Positions 36,077-44,621 of a stretch of DNA of 64,000 nucleotides are shown here, in pieces. The notes under the pieces were generated by a model that saw only the letters and a program-made list of their open reading frames with translations, was not told the DNA's origin and did not search any database. The DNA lies in assembly GCF_014649535.1 (NCBI RefSeq), contig NZ_BMTF01000019.1:88040-152039 (forward strand), given 5' to 3'. The stretch's first letter is position 1; every line of letters begins with the position of its first letter. The position numbers were made by a program, and so were the translations under genes. Origin of the DNA: Streptomyces gelaticus. GTDB lineage: Bacteria > Actinomycetota > Actinomycetes > Streptomycetales > Streptomycetaceae.

Positions 36077-36973
36077 ATGGACCTGGCCCTGCTGCGCACG
36101 TTCGTCACGGTGCACCGGGCCGGCTCCTTCACCAGGGCCGCTGCCCTGCTGGGTCTCTCCCAGCCGGCGGTCACCTCGCAGATCCGGACCCTGGAGCGGC
36201 AGCTTGGCCGCCCGCTCTTCCTGCGCAAGGCCCGCGGCGTGACCCCGACGACCATCGGCGACGAACTCGCGCACCGGGCGGCGCCCCATCTGGACGCGCT
36301 GATCGAGATCACCGAGGCGGAGCTCGACGAGGAGTCGGGCGTCCGGACCCTGCATCTGGCCGGGCCGCCGGAGTTCACCTCGATGCGCGCCCTGCCCGCG
36401 CTCACCGATCTCGTCGGCCAGGGCCTGGCCCTGCGCAGCAGCTTCTTCACCAGCGCCGAGGAGACACTGGAGGGGCTGGCCGCCGGACACCACGATCTGG
36501 CCCTCACAACGGCCCGTCCGCGCGGCGGGCTGCTCTCCGCGACTCCTTTGTGCGACGAGGAACACGTACTGGTCGCCGCCCCGCGCTGGGCCGGGCGCCT
36601 CGGACCCGGGAGCCTGCGGCACAAGGGGCCCGTGGTGCTGGACCAGCTGCCGGTCGTGGAGGTCCACGAGAGCCTGCCGCTCGTCTCCCGCTACTGGGCC
36701 GCGGTCTTCGAGAGCCGGCCCGCCGTCGCGGGGACCGTCATCGTGCCGGACCTCCGGGCGGTCCTGGAATGTGCCGTGGCGGGCGCCGGACTCGCCGTGC
36801 TGCCGCGCTATCTGTGCGAGCGAGCGCTGGAGCGGGGCGAGGTCGTGGCGCTCCTGGACCCGCCCGTGCCTCCACTGCGCACGTACTTTCTGGCTGTCCG
36901 GACCGGCACGCTCGCGCTCCCCCGCATCGCACGGGCGCACGAGTGGCTGCTGCGGGCCGCAGCCGACTGGTGA
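36077..36973 (+). CDS. LysR-family transcriptional regulator
   Basis: A 298-residue LysR protein. The HTH (FTRAAALLGLSQPAVTSQIR, residues 17-36) is canonical and is followed by the linker helix and a two-lobe effector domain. The ATG at 36077 is chosen because GGGAGGA lies 6 nt upstream. The divergent target expected for a LysR protein is not evident, because the upstream gene runs in the same direction. An AT-rich stretch at 36020-36045 before the gene may be its own promoter. Ligand unknown. Confidence 0.87.
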   Translation: MDLALLRTFVTVHRAGSFTRAAALLGLSQPAVTSQIRTLERQLGRPLFLRKARGVTPTTIGDELAHRAAPHLDALIEITEAELDEESGVRTLHLAGPPEFTSMRALPALTDLVGQGLALRSSFFTSAEETLEGLAAGHHDLALTTARPRGGLLSATPLCDEEHVLVAAPRWAGRLGPGSLRHKGPVVLDQLPVVEVHESLPLVSRYWAAVFESRPAVAGTVIVPDLRAVLECAVAGAGLAVLPRYLCERALERGEVVALLDPPVPPLRTYFLAVRTGTLALPRIARAHEWLLRAAADW

Positions 36974-37036
36974 GCGCAGGACGGCCCGGAGCCGCTCCGG
37001 TGTTTCAGAACCGGTTCCGCGGGCCACGCTCTTGCC

Positions 37037-37516
37037 ATGACCGAACGTCCTGTGGTCAAACGCACCGCACGCGCCATCCTGCTCGACGGCAACGACCTGA
37101 TCCTCATCAAGCGCACCAAACCCGGGGTGGATCCCTACTGGCTCACGCCGGGTGGCGGGGTCGAGCCCGAGGACGCGACCGTCGTCGACGCCCTGCACCG
37201 TGAGGTGGACGAAGAACTCGGCGCCAAGATCACCGATGTGGTCCCCTGTTTCGTCGACACCGTGGAGCACATCGAGGGCGGTGGGGTGAAGGGCGTGAAG
37301 GTCCAGCACTTCTTCGTCTGTCGGCTGGAGTCGATGGAGCCGGCCCGGCGGCACGGCCCCGAGATCGACGATCCCTGCGGGGAGTACGACATCGTGCGGG
37401 TGCCGTTCAGCCGGATGGGCATCGCCGCCGTCCACCTCGTGCCGCTGTCGCTGCGGCACTACCTGGACGGCAACATCGAGGGCGTACGCGCGATGCACGC
37501 GCCTGACCTGGGCTGA
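37037..37516 (+). CDS. NUDIX hydrolase
   Basis: A 159-residue NUDIX-fold protein. The box reads GGGVEPEDATVVDALHREVDEELG: the REVDEELG half is canonical, but the spacer between the first Glu and the Arg is nine residues instead of seven, so loop geometry differs. It probably hydrolyses a nucleoside diphosphate linked to another moiety. It starts 63 bp after the LysR gene in the same direction and may be cotranscribed with it. Confidence 0.85.
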   Translation: MTERPVVKRTARAILLDGNDLILIKRTKPGVDPYWLTPGGGVEPEDATVVDALHREVDEELGAKITDVVPCFVDTVEHIEGGGVKGVKVQHFFVCRLESMEPARRHGPEIDDPCGEYDIVRVPFSRMGIAAVHLVPLSLRHYLDGNIEGVRAMHAPDLG

Positions 37517-37597
37517 CCGCCGCCGCTCCGGGGGAGGGAGCGATGACGGCCGTCGTGGTCGGGCGGGCCGGTCGTGGTCCGGTGGGATCGGTCGTCG

Positions 37598-38779
37598 TCA
37601 GGCGGGGCCGGTCGCCGTCAGGTCCTCGATGAAGTCGTGCCTGATGCGTTCGGCGGGTATGCCGGTGCCTCGGAGCGCGTCCACGCCGCTGCGGATCATG
37701 CCGGGCGGGCCCGAGAGATAGGCGTCGTACTCGTGCCACGGGCCGCGCTGCCGCACCGCCTCCGGCAGCAGTCCCCTCATCAGGCCTCTTCCCGTTCCCG
37801 GCCCGGTGGCGACCACCGGCCGCACCGCGAGCCAGGGAAAGGTGTCCTGGAGCCGCATCATCGTGTCGATGTCGTAGAGGTCGTGATCGCTGCGTGCCCC
37901 GTAGAAGACCTCCACGGGACGCCGGTCGCCGTGCTCCGCGACATCCTCGACGAGCGCCTTGATGGGGGCGATGCCCGTGCCTCCGCCCAGGCAGAGCAGG
38001 CCGTTGTGGGTGGAGTGGTCGACCGTCATCGAGCCCGTGGGCGGGCCGAGGCGCAGAATGTCCCCGGGCCGGGACCGGTGCACCAGAGCGTTGGAGACCC
38101 AGCCGGCCGCGACCGCCTTGATGTGGAAGGTGAGCAGGCCGTCGGGACGGGGCGCCGAGGCGAAGGAATAGTGCCGCCAGATCCGGGGCCACCACGGAGT
38201 CTCCACGGCCGCGTACTGGCCCGCGACGAAAGGATAGGCCTGGTCGGGACGGAGCGTGAGCACTGCTATGTCACGGGTCCTGAGATCGTGGGACACCACC
38301 TCCGCGTGCCACAGGGCGGGGGCCCACTGCTCGTCCTCGGCAGCCGCGTCGATCATGATCTGCGATATCGCGGTGTAGGCACGCACCCAGGCAGCTTCGG
38401 TCTCACCGTCCCAGGTGGTGGTCGCGTAGCGGCTCAGGGCGCCCATGAGCGCCTCCCCCACCGCGGGATAGTGCGCGGGCAGCGTGCCGTACTTGCGGTG
38501 CCCCCGCCCCAGTTCGCCGAGGTACTCGGCCAGCGCGGCCGGATCGTCCAGCCGGTCGGCCGCGGTGAGGATCGCGCGGAGGAGTCGGTCGCGCTGGACA
38601 TCCATCGCGACCGGGAACAGGTCACGCAGGCCGGGGTGGCGAATGAAGAGCAGCGCATAGAAGTACGAGGTCGCCTGATCCGCGACGGGCGAGATCTCGG
38701 TCAGGGTGCGATGGATCAGGACCGCGTCGGCAGATCTGTGCGTTCCGTCTTCGGTCCACCCGGTGGCCGGAGCATCCAT
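37598..38779 (-). CDS. Flavohaemoglobin-like globin-reductase
   Basis: A 393-residue two-domain protein. Residues 15-150 are a globin with the proximal His at about 94, seven residues before a Pro as in flavohaemoglobins. Residues 155-393 form a ferredoxin-NADP-reductase-like domain with the FAD motif RHYSFASA and NAD(P) motif GGGTGIAP. Such proteins turn nitric oxide into nitrate. The ATG at 38779 follows GAGGCACAGG; longer in-frame starts give sequence with no globin similarity. No NsrR-type operator was recognised upstream. Confidence 0.87.
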   Translation of the reverse strand: MDAPATGWTEDGTHRSADAVLIHRTLTEISPVADQATSYFYALLFIRHPGLRDLFPVAMDVQRDRLLRAILTAADRLDDPAALAEYLGELGRGHRKYGTLPAHYPAVGEALMGALSRYATTTWDGETEAAWVRAYTAISQIMIDAAAEDEQWAPALWHAEVVSHDLRTRDIAVLTLRPDQAYPFVAGQYAAVETPWWPRIWRHYSFASAPRPDGLLTFHIKAVAAGWVSNALVHRSRPGDILRLGPPTGSMTVDHSTHNGLLCLGGGTGIAPIKALVEDVAEHGDRRPVEVFYGARSDHDLYDIDTMMRLQDTFPWLAVRPVVATGPGTGRGLMRGLLPEAVRQRGPWHEYDAYLSGPPGMIRSGVDALRGTGIPAERIRHDFIEDLTATGPA

Positions 38780-39092
38780 CCTGTGCCTCGCCTCGTATGT
38801 CTCGTGGTCGCCTACGCAGCGGAACGGTTCGCACTTACTTGTCCGCGGACGCGGTCGGGCCCTGCTGACGGCCGCCGGTCGGCCCCGGCCCGCGGTCCCT
38901 CGGCCCAGCATGCCTTGCGAGGGACTCGGGCGGGCCGTGAACCCATGACAGGCACCCATGAGCGCATCCGTACCCCATGAGGCGGCAACTCACCTGAAGG
39001 AGAGGACCACAAACGAGAGCGTGCTGTACGCCGAGGCTAGTACGCGCGATTACTCCCGTTGTCGGACGCCCGATCACTCCGCTCCCGGCACC

Positions 39093-39629
39093 GTGTTTCA
39101 CGTGAAACCACTCAAACGCTCCGCCCGCCGCAGCCTCCTGGTGGCGCATGTCGCGGTCTCCGTGGGCTGGCTTGGACTGACCGTCGGACTGCTGGCCCTC
39201 GCCATCACGGCCTTCTCCACCGCGGACCTTGCCACCGCACGGGCTGCCACGCGCGCCATGAAGGTCTTCGGGGACTGGCTGATCGTGCCGGTCGCCCTGT
39301 TCTCCCTGTTCAGCGGTCTCGTTCTGGCACTCGGTACGCCATGGGGGCTGGCCAGGCACCGATGGGTCTGGACGAAGTTCTGGCTCACCCTGATCACCGT
39401 GGCACTGTCCGTCTTCTCCCTGCGGCCCGGCATCGACGAGGCTGCGGAGCGTGGCACCGTCGATGTCGACCTGGTGGTCGCTCCGTCGGTGGCTACGGCG
39501 ACGTACCTCTTCATCACCGCGATCTCGGTGTTGAAGCCCTGGGGACCGACCCGGCGCGGCCATCGGCTGCGCCGCTCGCCCGGAGCCGGTAAAGGGGTGG
39601 ACGAACGCACACCGCGTCGGACAGCCTGA
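39093..39629 (+). CDS. Membrane protein, DUF2269-like
   Basis: A protein of about 178 residues with four hydrophobic helices (LLVAHVAVSVGWLGLTVGLL, WLIVPVALFSLFSGLVLAL, FWLTLITVALSVFSL, ATATYLFITAISVL). The start is not certain. GTG at 39093 or 39102 gives the usual short N-terminus and lies across a parS site; an ATG at 38958 would add 45 residues with no membrane or family features. The function is unknown. Confidence 0.65.
   Translation: MFHVKPLKRSARRSLLVAHVAVSVGWLGLTVGLLALAITAFSTADLATARAATRAMKVFGDWLIVPVALFSLFSGLVLALGTPWGLARHRWVWTKFWLTLITVALSVFSLRPGIDEAAERGTVDVDLVVAPSVATATYLFITAISVLKPWGPTRRGHRLRRSPGAGKGVDERTPRRTA
39095..39108. other. parS: parS (ParB-binding site)
   Basis: A perfect GTTTCACGTGAAAC at the start of the DUF2269-like gene. 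It is the second of four identical sites in the window. Confidence 0.9.
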
Positions 39630-39634
39630 CCTCC

Positions 39635-40504
39635 ATGCCCAGCTCGCTGCCCCGCCCGATAGCCGAGTTGCCCCTGCGGCGCCTCACCCCTGAAGACCTG
39701 GTCGCCTGCGCCGATCTCTGCGAAGACCGTGGTTGGCCACGCGATGAGCACAGGTGGGGCCTGCTCCTCACAGCCGGGACCGGCTACGGCGTGGACGATC
39801 CCGAGGGCAAGGGACTGATGGCCAGTTGCGTAGTGACGTCCTACGGTCCGCGGCTGGCAGCCCTCGGCATGCTGCTCGTCGCGGAGCGATACGCACGGCA
39901 GGGAGTCGCGCGCCATCTGATGGACCGTGTGATCGCCGAGTTCGGAGACACACCGCTCAGCCTCTACGCGACAGCCGCGGGGCAACCGCTCTACGAGCAG
40001 CTCGGCTTCTCCGTCGTGGGCCGCGCCCAGCGGGTCACCGGCTTTCTCCGGCCGATCGCCGACAGATCTGCCGCTGTGACCGTCCGCCCCGCCACGGGGG
40101 AAGATCTGCACGAAATGGTCCGGCTGGATTCGGATGTCTTCGGTACCGACCGGACCCATATCCTCACCCGGCTGCCCTCGTACGCCGACCACATCCGGGT
40201 CGCTCACGACGAGAAACAGCTCATCGGTTACGCAGCAGCCTGGCCGAGCAACGGGACGCATGTGGTCGGCCCGCTGATCGCGCGCGACACCGCCACAGCT
40301 CAGGCTCTCGTCGCCTCTATCGCGGAGGCGACCGACCTGCCCCTGCGCTCGGACCTCGACGCGCGCCACACCGAACTGCTCGACTGGTTCGAGGAGAGCG
40401 GCCTGCAGCTCGGCTCCACGACCGCGGTGATGACCCGTGGAATCTCGGAGCTGCCGGGCGACTGGACCTGTCGCTACGCCCCGCTGACCGTGGCGACGGG
40501 CTGA
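39635..40504 (+). CDS. Tandem GNAT-domain acetyltransferase
   Basis: A 289-residue protein with two GNAT halves. The N-terminal half (to about residue 145) has the acetyl-CoA loop in LLVAERYARQGVARHLMDRV. The C-terminal half (about 150-280) is weaker and lacks a clear Q/RxxGxG/A loop. It starts 6 bp after the preceding membrane protein ends and may be cotranscribed with it. The substrate is unknown. Confidence 0.8.
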   Translation: MPSSLPRPIAELPLRRLTPEDLVACADLCEDRGWPRDEHRWGLLLTAGTGYGVDDPEGKGLMASCVVTSYGPRLAALGMLLVAERYARQGVARHLMDRVIAEFGDTPLSLYATAAGQPLYEQLGFSVVGRAQRVTGFLRPIADRSAAVTVRPATGEDLHEMVRLDSDVFGTDRTHILTRLPSYADHIRVAHDEKQLIGYAAAWPSNGTHVVGPLIARDTATAQALVASIAEATDLPLRSDLDARHTELLDWFEESGLQLGSTTAVMTRGISELPGDWTCRYAPLTVATG

Positions 40505-40535
40505 CCGCGGAGACCTGCGCGGCCTGCGGATTGCG

Positions 40536-40961
40536 TCAGGCGAGAGCCTTCACCGCGGCCGACGCGAAGCCGTGATCCTGGTCGGGGGCGCCTCCGCCGA
40601 TGCCGACGGCGCCGATGAGTCGGCCGTCGCGGTGGACAGGAACGCCTCCGGCGATGAAGAGCAACGGCCGATCGAGGGCGGTGGGCAGTGTGTGGAAGAG
40701 CCCGCCGGGCTGGACGGCGCCGACGAGATCGGCCGTGGGGGCGTCGAGCTGGAGAGCCGTGTACGCCTTGCGGGTGCTGGTCTCACCTGCGATGAGGACA
40801 GCCCGGTCGTCCCGCCGGAAGGCCAGCAGGTGGCCGCCCGCGTCGAGGACGGTGACAGCGACCGCGACGCCTGCGGCCTCGGCGACGGTACGGGCGGCGT
40901 CGACGAGCGCTTCGGCGTCCTGGATCGTCAGCGGCGCGACGGCGGCAGTGGTGGTGTTCAT
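40536..40961 (-). CDS. GlcG/HbpS-family protein
   Basis: A 141-residue protein of the HbpS/GlcG family (PF03928): LTIQDAEALVDAARTVAEAA, VLDAGGHLLAFRRDD, SRKAYTA-type helix (STRKAYTALQLDAPTADL) and the Gly-rich end GAVGIGGGAPDQDHGFA. HbpS from S. reticuli binds haem, but most relatives are uncharacterised. No secretion signal is seen. It lies 86 bp downstream of the MFS gene and may share its promoter and MarR control. Confidence 0.8.
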   Translation of the reverse strand: MNTTTAAVAPLTIQDAEALVDAARTVAEAAGVAVAVTVLDAGGHLLAFRRDDRAVLIAGETSTRKAYTALQLDAPTADLVGAVQPGGLFHTLPTALDRPLLFIAGGVPVHRDGRLIGAVGIGGGAPDQDHGFASAAVKALA

Positions 40962-41047
40962 GAGTGCTGCTCCTTGGTGCGATGTCGTGCGGAGGGTGCG
41001 GTGAGGTGTCGTGCTCTGTGGGAGGGAGGTCGGTGTGGGAGGGGATC

Positions 41048-42259
41048 TCAGCGCCGGGACGCAGGGGCGCGAGCAGGCTCGGGGGTGTGCCGGGCGACCA
41101 GCCGGCTGGGCGTGAGCGTGCGGCGTTCCAGCACACCGGAGACGACCGCGAGTGCCAGGGCGGAGGCCGCCAGAACCGCGCCGACCCAGTTGGGAGCGGT
41201 GTAGCCGAGGCCCGCCGCGATGACGAGACCGCCGAGCCACGCCGAGAGCGCGTTGCCGAGGTTGAAGGCACCGATGTTGGCCGCGGAGGCGAGGGTCGGA
41301 GCCTCGGCCGCCTGGTCGAGCACCCGCTTCTGCAGCGGCGGCACGGTCGCGAAGCCCAGGCCACCGATCAACACGATGGTGACGGCCGCGGCGATCTTGT
41401 TGTGGGCGGTCAGCGTGAACAGGGCGAGAACCACGGCGAGGGCGCCCAGCGACACGTACAACAGGGGCATCAGATGGCGGTCGGCGAACCTGCCGCCGAT
41501 CAGATTGCCGCCCACCATGCCCAGTCCGAGAAGGACCAGCAGCCAGGTGACGGACGACGTGGAGTATCCGGCGACCTCGGTCATCATCGGAGTGATGTAG
41601 GTGATCGCGGCGAAGACTCCGCCGAAGCCCAGCACAGTCATCGCCATGGCGAGCAGGACCTGCACATTGCGGAACGCGGCCAGCTCGTCGCGGAGCCGTA
41701 CACCCTCGTGCCGTGACTGTTCGGGGACGAGCCGGGCGACACCGAAAAGGCCGATGACACCGATCGCGGCGACGACGAAGAACGTGGTCCGCCAGCCGGC
41801 GGTCTGTCCGATGTAGGTGCCCAGCGGTACGCCGACGAGGTTGGCCACGGTGAGACCGGTGAACATCATGGCAATCGCCCCGGCCCTCTTCTGGGGAGCG
41901 ACCAGGTCGGCCGCGACGACCGTTCCGATACCGAAGAAGGCACCGTGGGCGAGTGAGGCGATCACCCGGCCGACGACCATGACACCGAAGACCGGGGCGG
42001 CCGCAGAGACCACGTTGCCCACGACGAACAGGCCCATGAGCAGCATCAGCATGCGCTTGCGGGTGACCCGGGTGCCGAGGGCCGTCATCAGCGGGGCACC
42101 GAGAACGACGCCGAGGGCGTACCCCGTGACGAGGAACCCTGCGGTCGGGATCGAGACCTGGAAGTCCGCGGCAACCTCGGGGAGCAGCCCCATGATCACG
42201 AACTCCGTGGTCCCGATACCGAAAGCCCCGACGGCGAGGGCTAGGAGCGCGAGCGGCAT
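41048..42259 (-). CDS. MFS transporter, AraJ/CmlA-like drug exporter
   Basis: A 403-residue twelve-helix transporter of the DHA1 type. LALAVGAFGIGTTEFVIMGL is the standard opening and GYALGVVLGAPL follows; the inter-helix loop RVTRKRML is basic. The ATG with GGGAGGG 9 nt upstream is chosen. The gene is divergent from a MarR regulator, with a direct repeat in between, a classic arrangement for an inducible efflux pump. Confidence 0.87.
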   Translation of the reverse strand: MPLALLALAVGAFGIGTTEFVIMGLLPEVAADFQVSIPTAGFLVTGYALGVVLGAPLMTALGTRVTRKRMLMLLMGLFVVGNVVSAAAPVFGVMVVGRVIASLAHGAFFGIGTVVAADLVAPQKRAGAIAMMFTGLTVANLVGVPLGTYIGQTAGWRTTFFVVAAIGVIGLFGVARLVPEQSRHEGVRLRDELAAFRNVQVLLAMAMTVLGFGGVFAAITYITPMMTEVAGYSTSSVTWLLVLLGLGMVGGNLIGGRFADRHLMPLLYVSLGALAVVLALFTLTAHNKIAAAVTIVLIGGLGFATVPPLQKRVLDQAAEAPTLASAANIGAFNLGNALSAWLGGLVIAAGLGYTAPNWVGAVLAASALALAVVSGVLERRTLTPSRLVARHTPEPARAPASRR

Positions 42260-42310
42260 GGGTTTTGCCCTCCCTGAAGATTGCGTCTGCGTCTTACAAG
42301 CGTCCACAAT

Positions 42311-42340
42311 AATTGCAGGCGCCTATTAATTGCAAGCGCG
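42311..42340. promoter_or_regulatory. Direct-repeat operator between MFS and MarR
   Basis: AATTGCAGGCGCC (42311-42323) and AATTGCAAGCGCG (42328-42340) differ at two of 13 positions and are spaced 17 bp start to start. They lie in the divergent promoter region of the MFS and marR genes. Binding by the MarR protein is inference. Confidence 0.6.
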
Positions 42341-42402
42341 GGCTATTGCGGCAGTCGCCTATCCTGGGAGCAAGCGGCTCCGACATGTGGAGGAGAGACC
42401 CC

Positions 42403-42870
42403 ATGACAGCGACAGACCCCGCACTGACCGCCCTCTCCCAGGGCTGGTGCGCTCTCTCCTTGCTCCACGGAAAGATCGAGGCCCGCATCGAGCGGGCGCT
42501 GCAGTCCGGGCATGGTCTCAGCGTGCGGGAGTTCTCCCTGCTCGGCGTCCTGAGCAGGCAGCACAGCGGTCCCGGTGGTCACCTCCAGATGAAGCAGGTC
42601 GCGGACGCGGTCGTACTCAGCCAGAGCGCCACCACCCGCCTGGTCACCCGGCTGGAGGACCGCGGACTGCTGACGCGGTATCTCTGCGACACCGACCGCC
42701 GCGGCATCTACACCGATGTCACCGAGGCCGGCCTTGCCCTGCTCGCCGAGGCCCGGCCGACCAATGACAGCGCCCTGCGCGCGGCGTTGGACGAGGCCGC
42801 GAAGACCCCCGAACTGGCCCCGCTGGTCAGGGCGGTCGAAGAGCTGAAGGCCCCCGTGCAGGTCGGGTGA
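42403..42870 (+). CDS. MarR-family regulator
   Basis: A 155-residue winged-helix protein with the MarR core: LSVREFSLLGVLSR, MKQVADAVVLSQSATTRLVT (recognition helix) and the wing DRRGIYTDVTEAG. AGGAGAG lies 8 nt upstream of the ATG. The protein is divergent from an efflux pump, so it is the probable repressor of that pump and of itself. Confidence 0.9.
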   Translation: MTATDPALTALSQGWCALSLLHGKIEARIERALQSGHGLSVREFSLLGVLSRQHSGPGGHLQMKQVADAVVLSQSATTRLVTRLEDRGLLTRYLCDTDRRGIYTDVTEAGLALLAEARPTNDSALRAALDEAAKTPELAPLVRAVEELKAPVQVG

Positions 42871-42938
42871 ATCGCCGTGAGGTCCGCGAGACCGGGCGAA
42901 ATCCCGCGCCGCCCGGATGATCTGCGTACCCTGCCGGC

Positions 42939-43391
42939 ATGAGCGATCTGGAAATACGGCCTGCCGCACTCGACGACATCCCCGCGATCGTGGCCATGCT
43001 CGCCGACGATCCGCTGGGTGCACAGCGTGAGTCGCCGGATGACCTGGCCCCGTACCAGGCCGCGTTCCAGCGGCTGGTGAACGACCCGAACCAGCGCCTG
43101 GTCGTCGCTGTGCGCGAGGGCCGCGTAGTCGGGACCCTGCAACTGACCGTGCTTCCCGGGCTTTCCCGGCGCGGCTCGACCCGCTCGGTCATCGAGGGCG
43201 TACGCATCCATGCCGACGAGCGGGGCAGCGGCCTCGGGACCCTGCTGATCGAATGGGCCATGGACGAATCCCGGCGCCAGGACTGCCAGTTGGTCCAGCT
43301 GACGTCCGATGCGACCCGGACCGACGCCCATCGCTTCTACGAGCGGCTCGGATTCACCGCCAGCCATGTGGGCTTCAAGCTCGCACTCTGA
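42939..43391 (+). CDS. GNAT-family N-acetyltransferase
   Basis: A 150-residue single-domain acetyltransferase. The acetyl-CoA loop reads RIHADERGSGLGTLLIEWA, and TDAHRFYERLGFTASHVGFK is the usual C-terminal motif. The substrate is not known. It follows marR by 69 bp and precedes the HTH_42 gene in the same direction. Confidence 0.87.
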   Translation: MSDLEIRPAALDDIPAIVAMLADDPLGAQRESPDDLAPYQAAFQRLVNDPNQRLVVAVREGRVVGTLQLTVLPGLSRRGSTRSVIEGVRIHADERGSGLGTLLIEWAMDESRRQDCQLVQLTSDATRTDAHRFYERLGFTASHVGFKLAL

Positions 43392-43419
43392 TCGCACTTC
43401 GGGATCCGGGAGGCCGTCC

Positions 43420-44583
43420 ATGCACCACATCAGTGACGAGCAGCGCAGGATCAGGCTCGGCCGACGCCATCTCCTGGCTCCGTCCCTGCGCACCGCTTCC
43501 CCGGTGTCCGTGGCCGACGCGGTCGTGGCGCTGCACGCCACCGACGCCGCCACCGTCTTCCTCTCCACCTGTGCTCGCCTCTCCGAGGCGGGCGTCGTCC
43601 CGGTGGAGCAGGCCCTCTACGGGGACGTCTCGTTGGTCCGGCAGCTCTCCATGCGGAACACCCTCTTCGTCGTATCGCGGGAACTCGCCCCCTGCGTCGA
43701 CGCGTCGAACGCCCGGACCGTGGCCGCCAAGGAACGCCGGACCTTCCTCAAGCACCTGGCGGACGACGGCAACGGTCTGGACGAACGCTGGCTCGCTGGC
43801 GTGGAACAGCAGACCCTGGCAGCTCTCGCCGACCGCGGCACTGCCACCGGCACCGAACTCTCCGCCGCCGTGGCCGCTCTGCGTACGAAGATCACCGTCT
43901 TCCCCGGCAAGAAGGCCGAAGGCGTGCAGGGCGTCGCCTCCCGTGTCATACGGATCCTGGCGGCCGAAGGCCGTATCCGCCGGGACCGACTACGCGGTTC
44001 CTGGACCTCCAGCCAGTTCCGCTGGGCGGCCTCCGAGCCCTGGCCGTCCGAGGACCCCGCGCAGGCACGAGCCGAGTTGGCCCGGCGATGGCTCCGCTCC
44101 TACGGCCCGGCGACCGAGGCCGATCTCAAGTGGTGGACGGGCTGGGGGCTGGGAGCCGTCCGTGAGGCGATGACTGCCGTAGGGGCCACGGAGGTCCGGC
44201 TCGGCGACGGCGCCGCGGGATGGGTGCTGCCGGAGGACATGGAGCCGGAACCGGCACCGGAACCCTGGGCCGCGCTGCTTCCGGCCCTCGACCCCAGCGC
44301 CATGGGATGGGCCGATCGCGGTTTCCACCTGCCGGCCGGGCATCGGGAGGCTCTCTTCGACCGGTCCGGCAACATCGGCCCGACCGTGTGGTGGAACGGG
44401 CGGATCGTGGGCGGCTGGGCCCAGCGGGCCGACGGCGAGCCGGTCTGGCGGCTGCTGTCCGATGTCGGCCGGGAGGCTTCCGCCGCGATCGAAGCGGAAG
44501 CGTCCCGGTTTTCGCAATGGGTGGGTCAGGCACGGGTCACGCCGCGCTTCCGCACCCCGCTGGAACGGGAGTTGACGACCTGA
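43420..44583 (+). CDS. Winged-helix DNA-binding protein (HTH_42/AlkX-like)
   Basis: A 387-residue protein of the crosslink-repair glycosylase/HTH_42 family. VVALHATDAATVFLSTCAR and GSWTSSQFRW are conserved, as is the C-terminal GNIGPTVWWNGRIVGGWAQR. Some relatives unhook DNA crosslinks (E. coli YcaQ); actinobacterial members are mostly untested. GGGAGG lies 7 nt upstream of the ATG. Confidence 0.8.
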   Translation: MHHISDEQRRIRLGRRHLLAPSLRTASPVSVADAVVALHATDAATVFLSTCARLSEAGVVPVEQALYGDVSLVRQLSMRNTLFVVSRELAPCVDASNARTVAAKERRTFLKHLADDGNGLDERWLAGVEQQTLAALADRGTATGTELSAAVAALRTKITVFPGKKAEGVQGVASRVIRILAAEGRIRRDRLRGSWTSSQFRWAASEPWPSEDPAQARAELARRWLRSYGPATEADLKWWTGWGLGAVREAMTAVGATEVRLGDGAAGWVLPEDMEPEPAPEPWAALLPALDPSAMGWADRGFHLPAGHREALFDRSGNIGPTVWWNGRIVGGWAQRADGEPVWRLLSDVGREASAAIEAEASRFSQWVGQARVTPRFRTPLERELTT

Positions 44584-44600
44584 TCCGGCCCACCTCTCCC

Positions 44601-44614
44601 GTTTCACGTGAAAC
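44601..44614. other. parS: parS (ParB-binding site)
   Basis: A perfect GTTTCACGTGAAAC in the 38-bp gap between the convergent HTH_42 and serine hydrolase genes. Confidence 0.9.
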
Positions 44615-44621
44615 GTGACGC

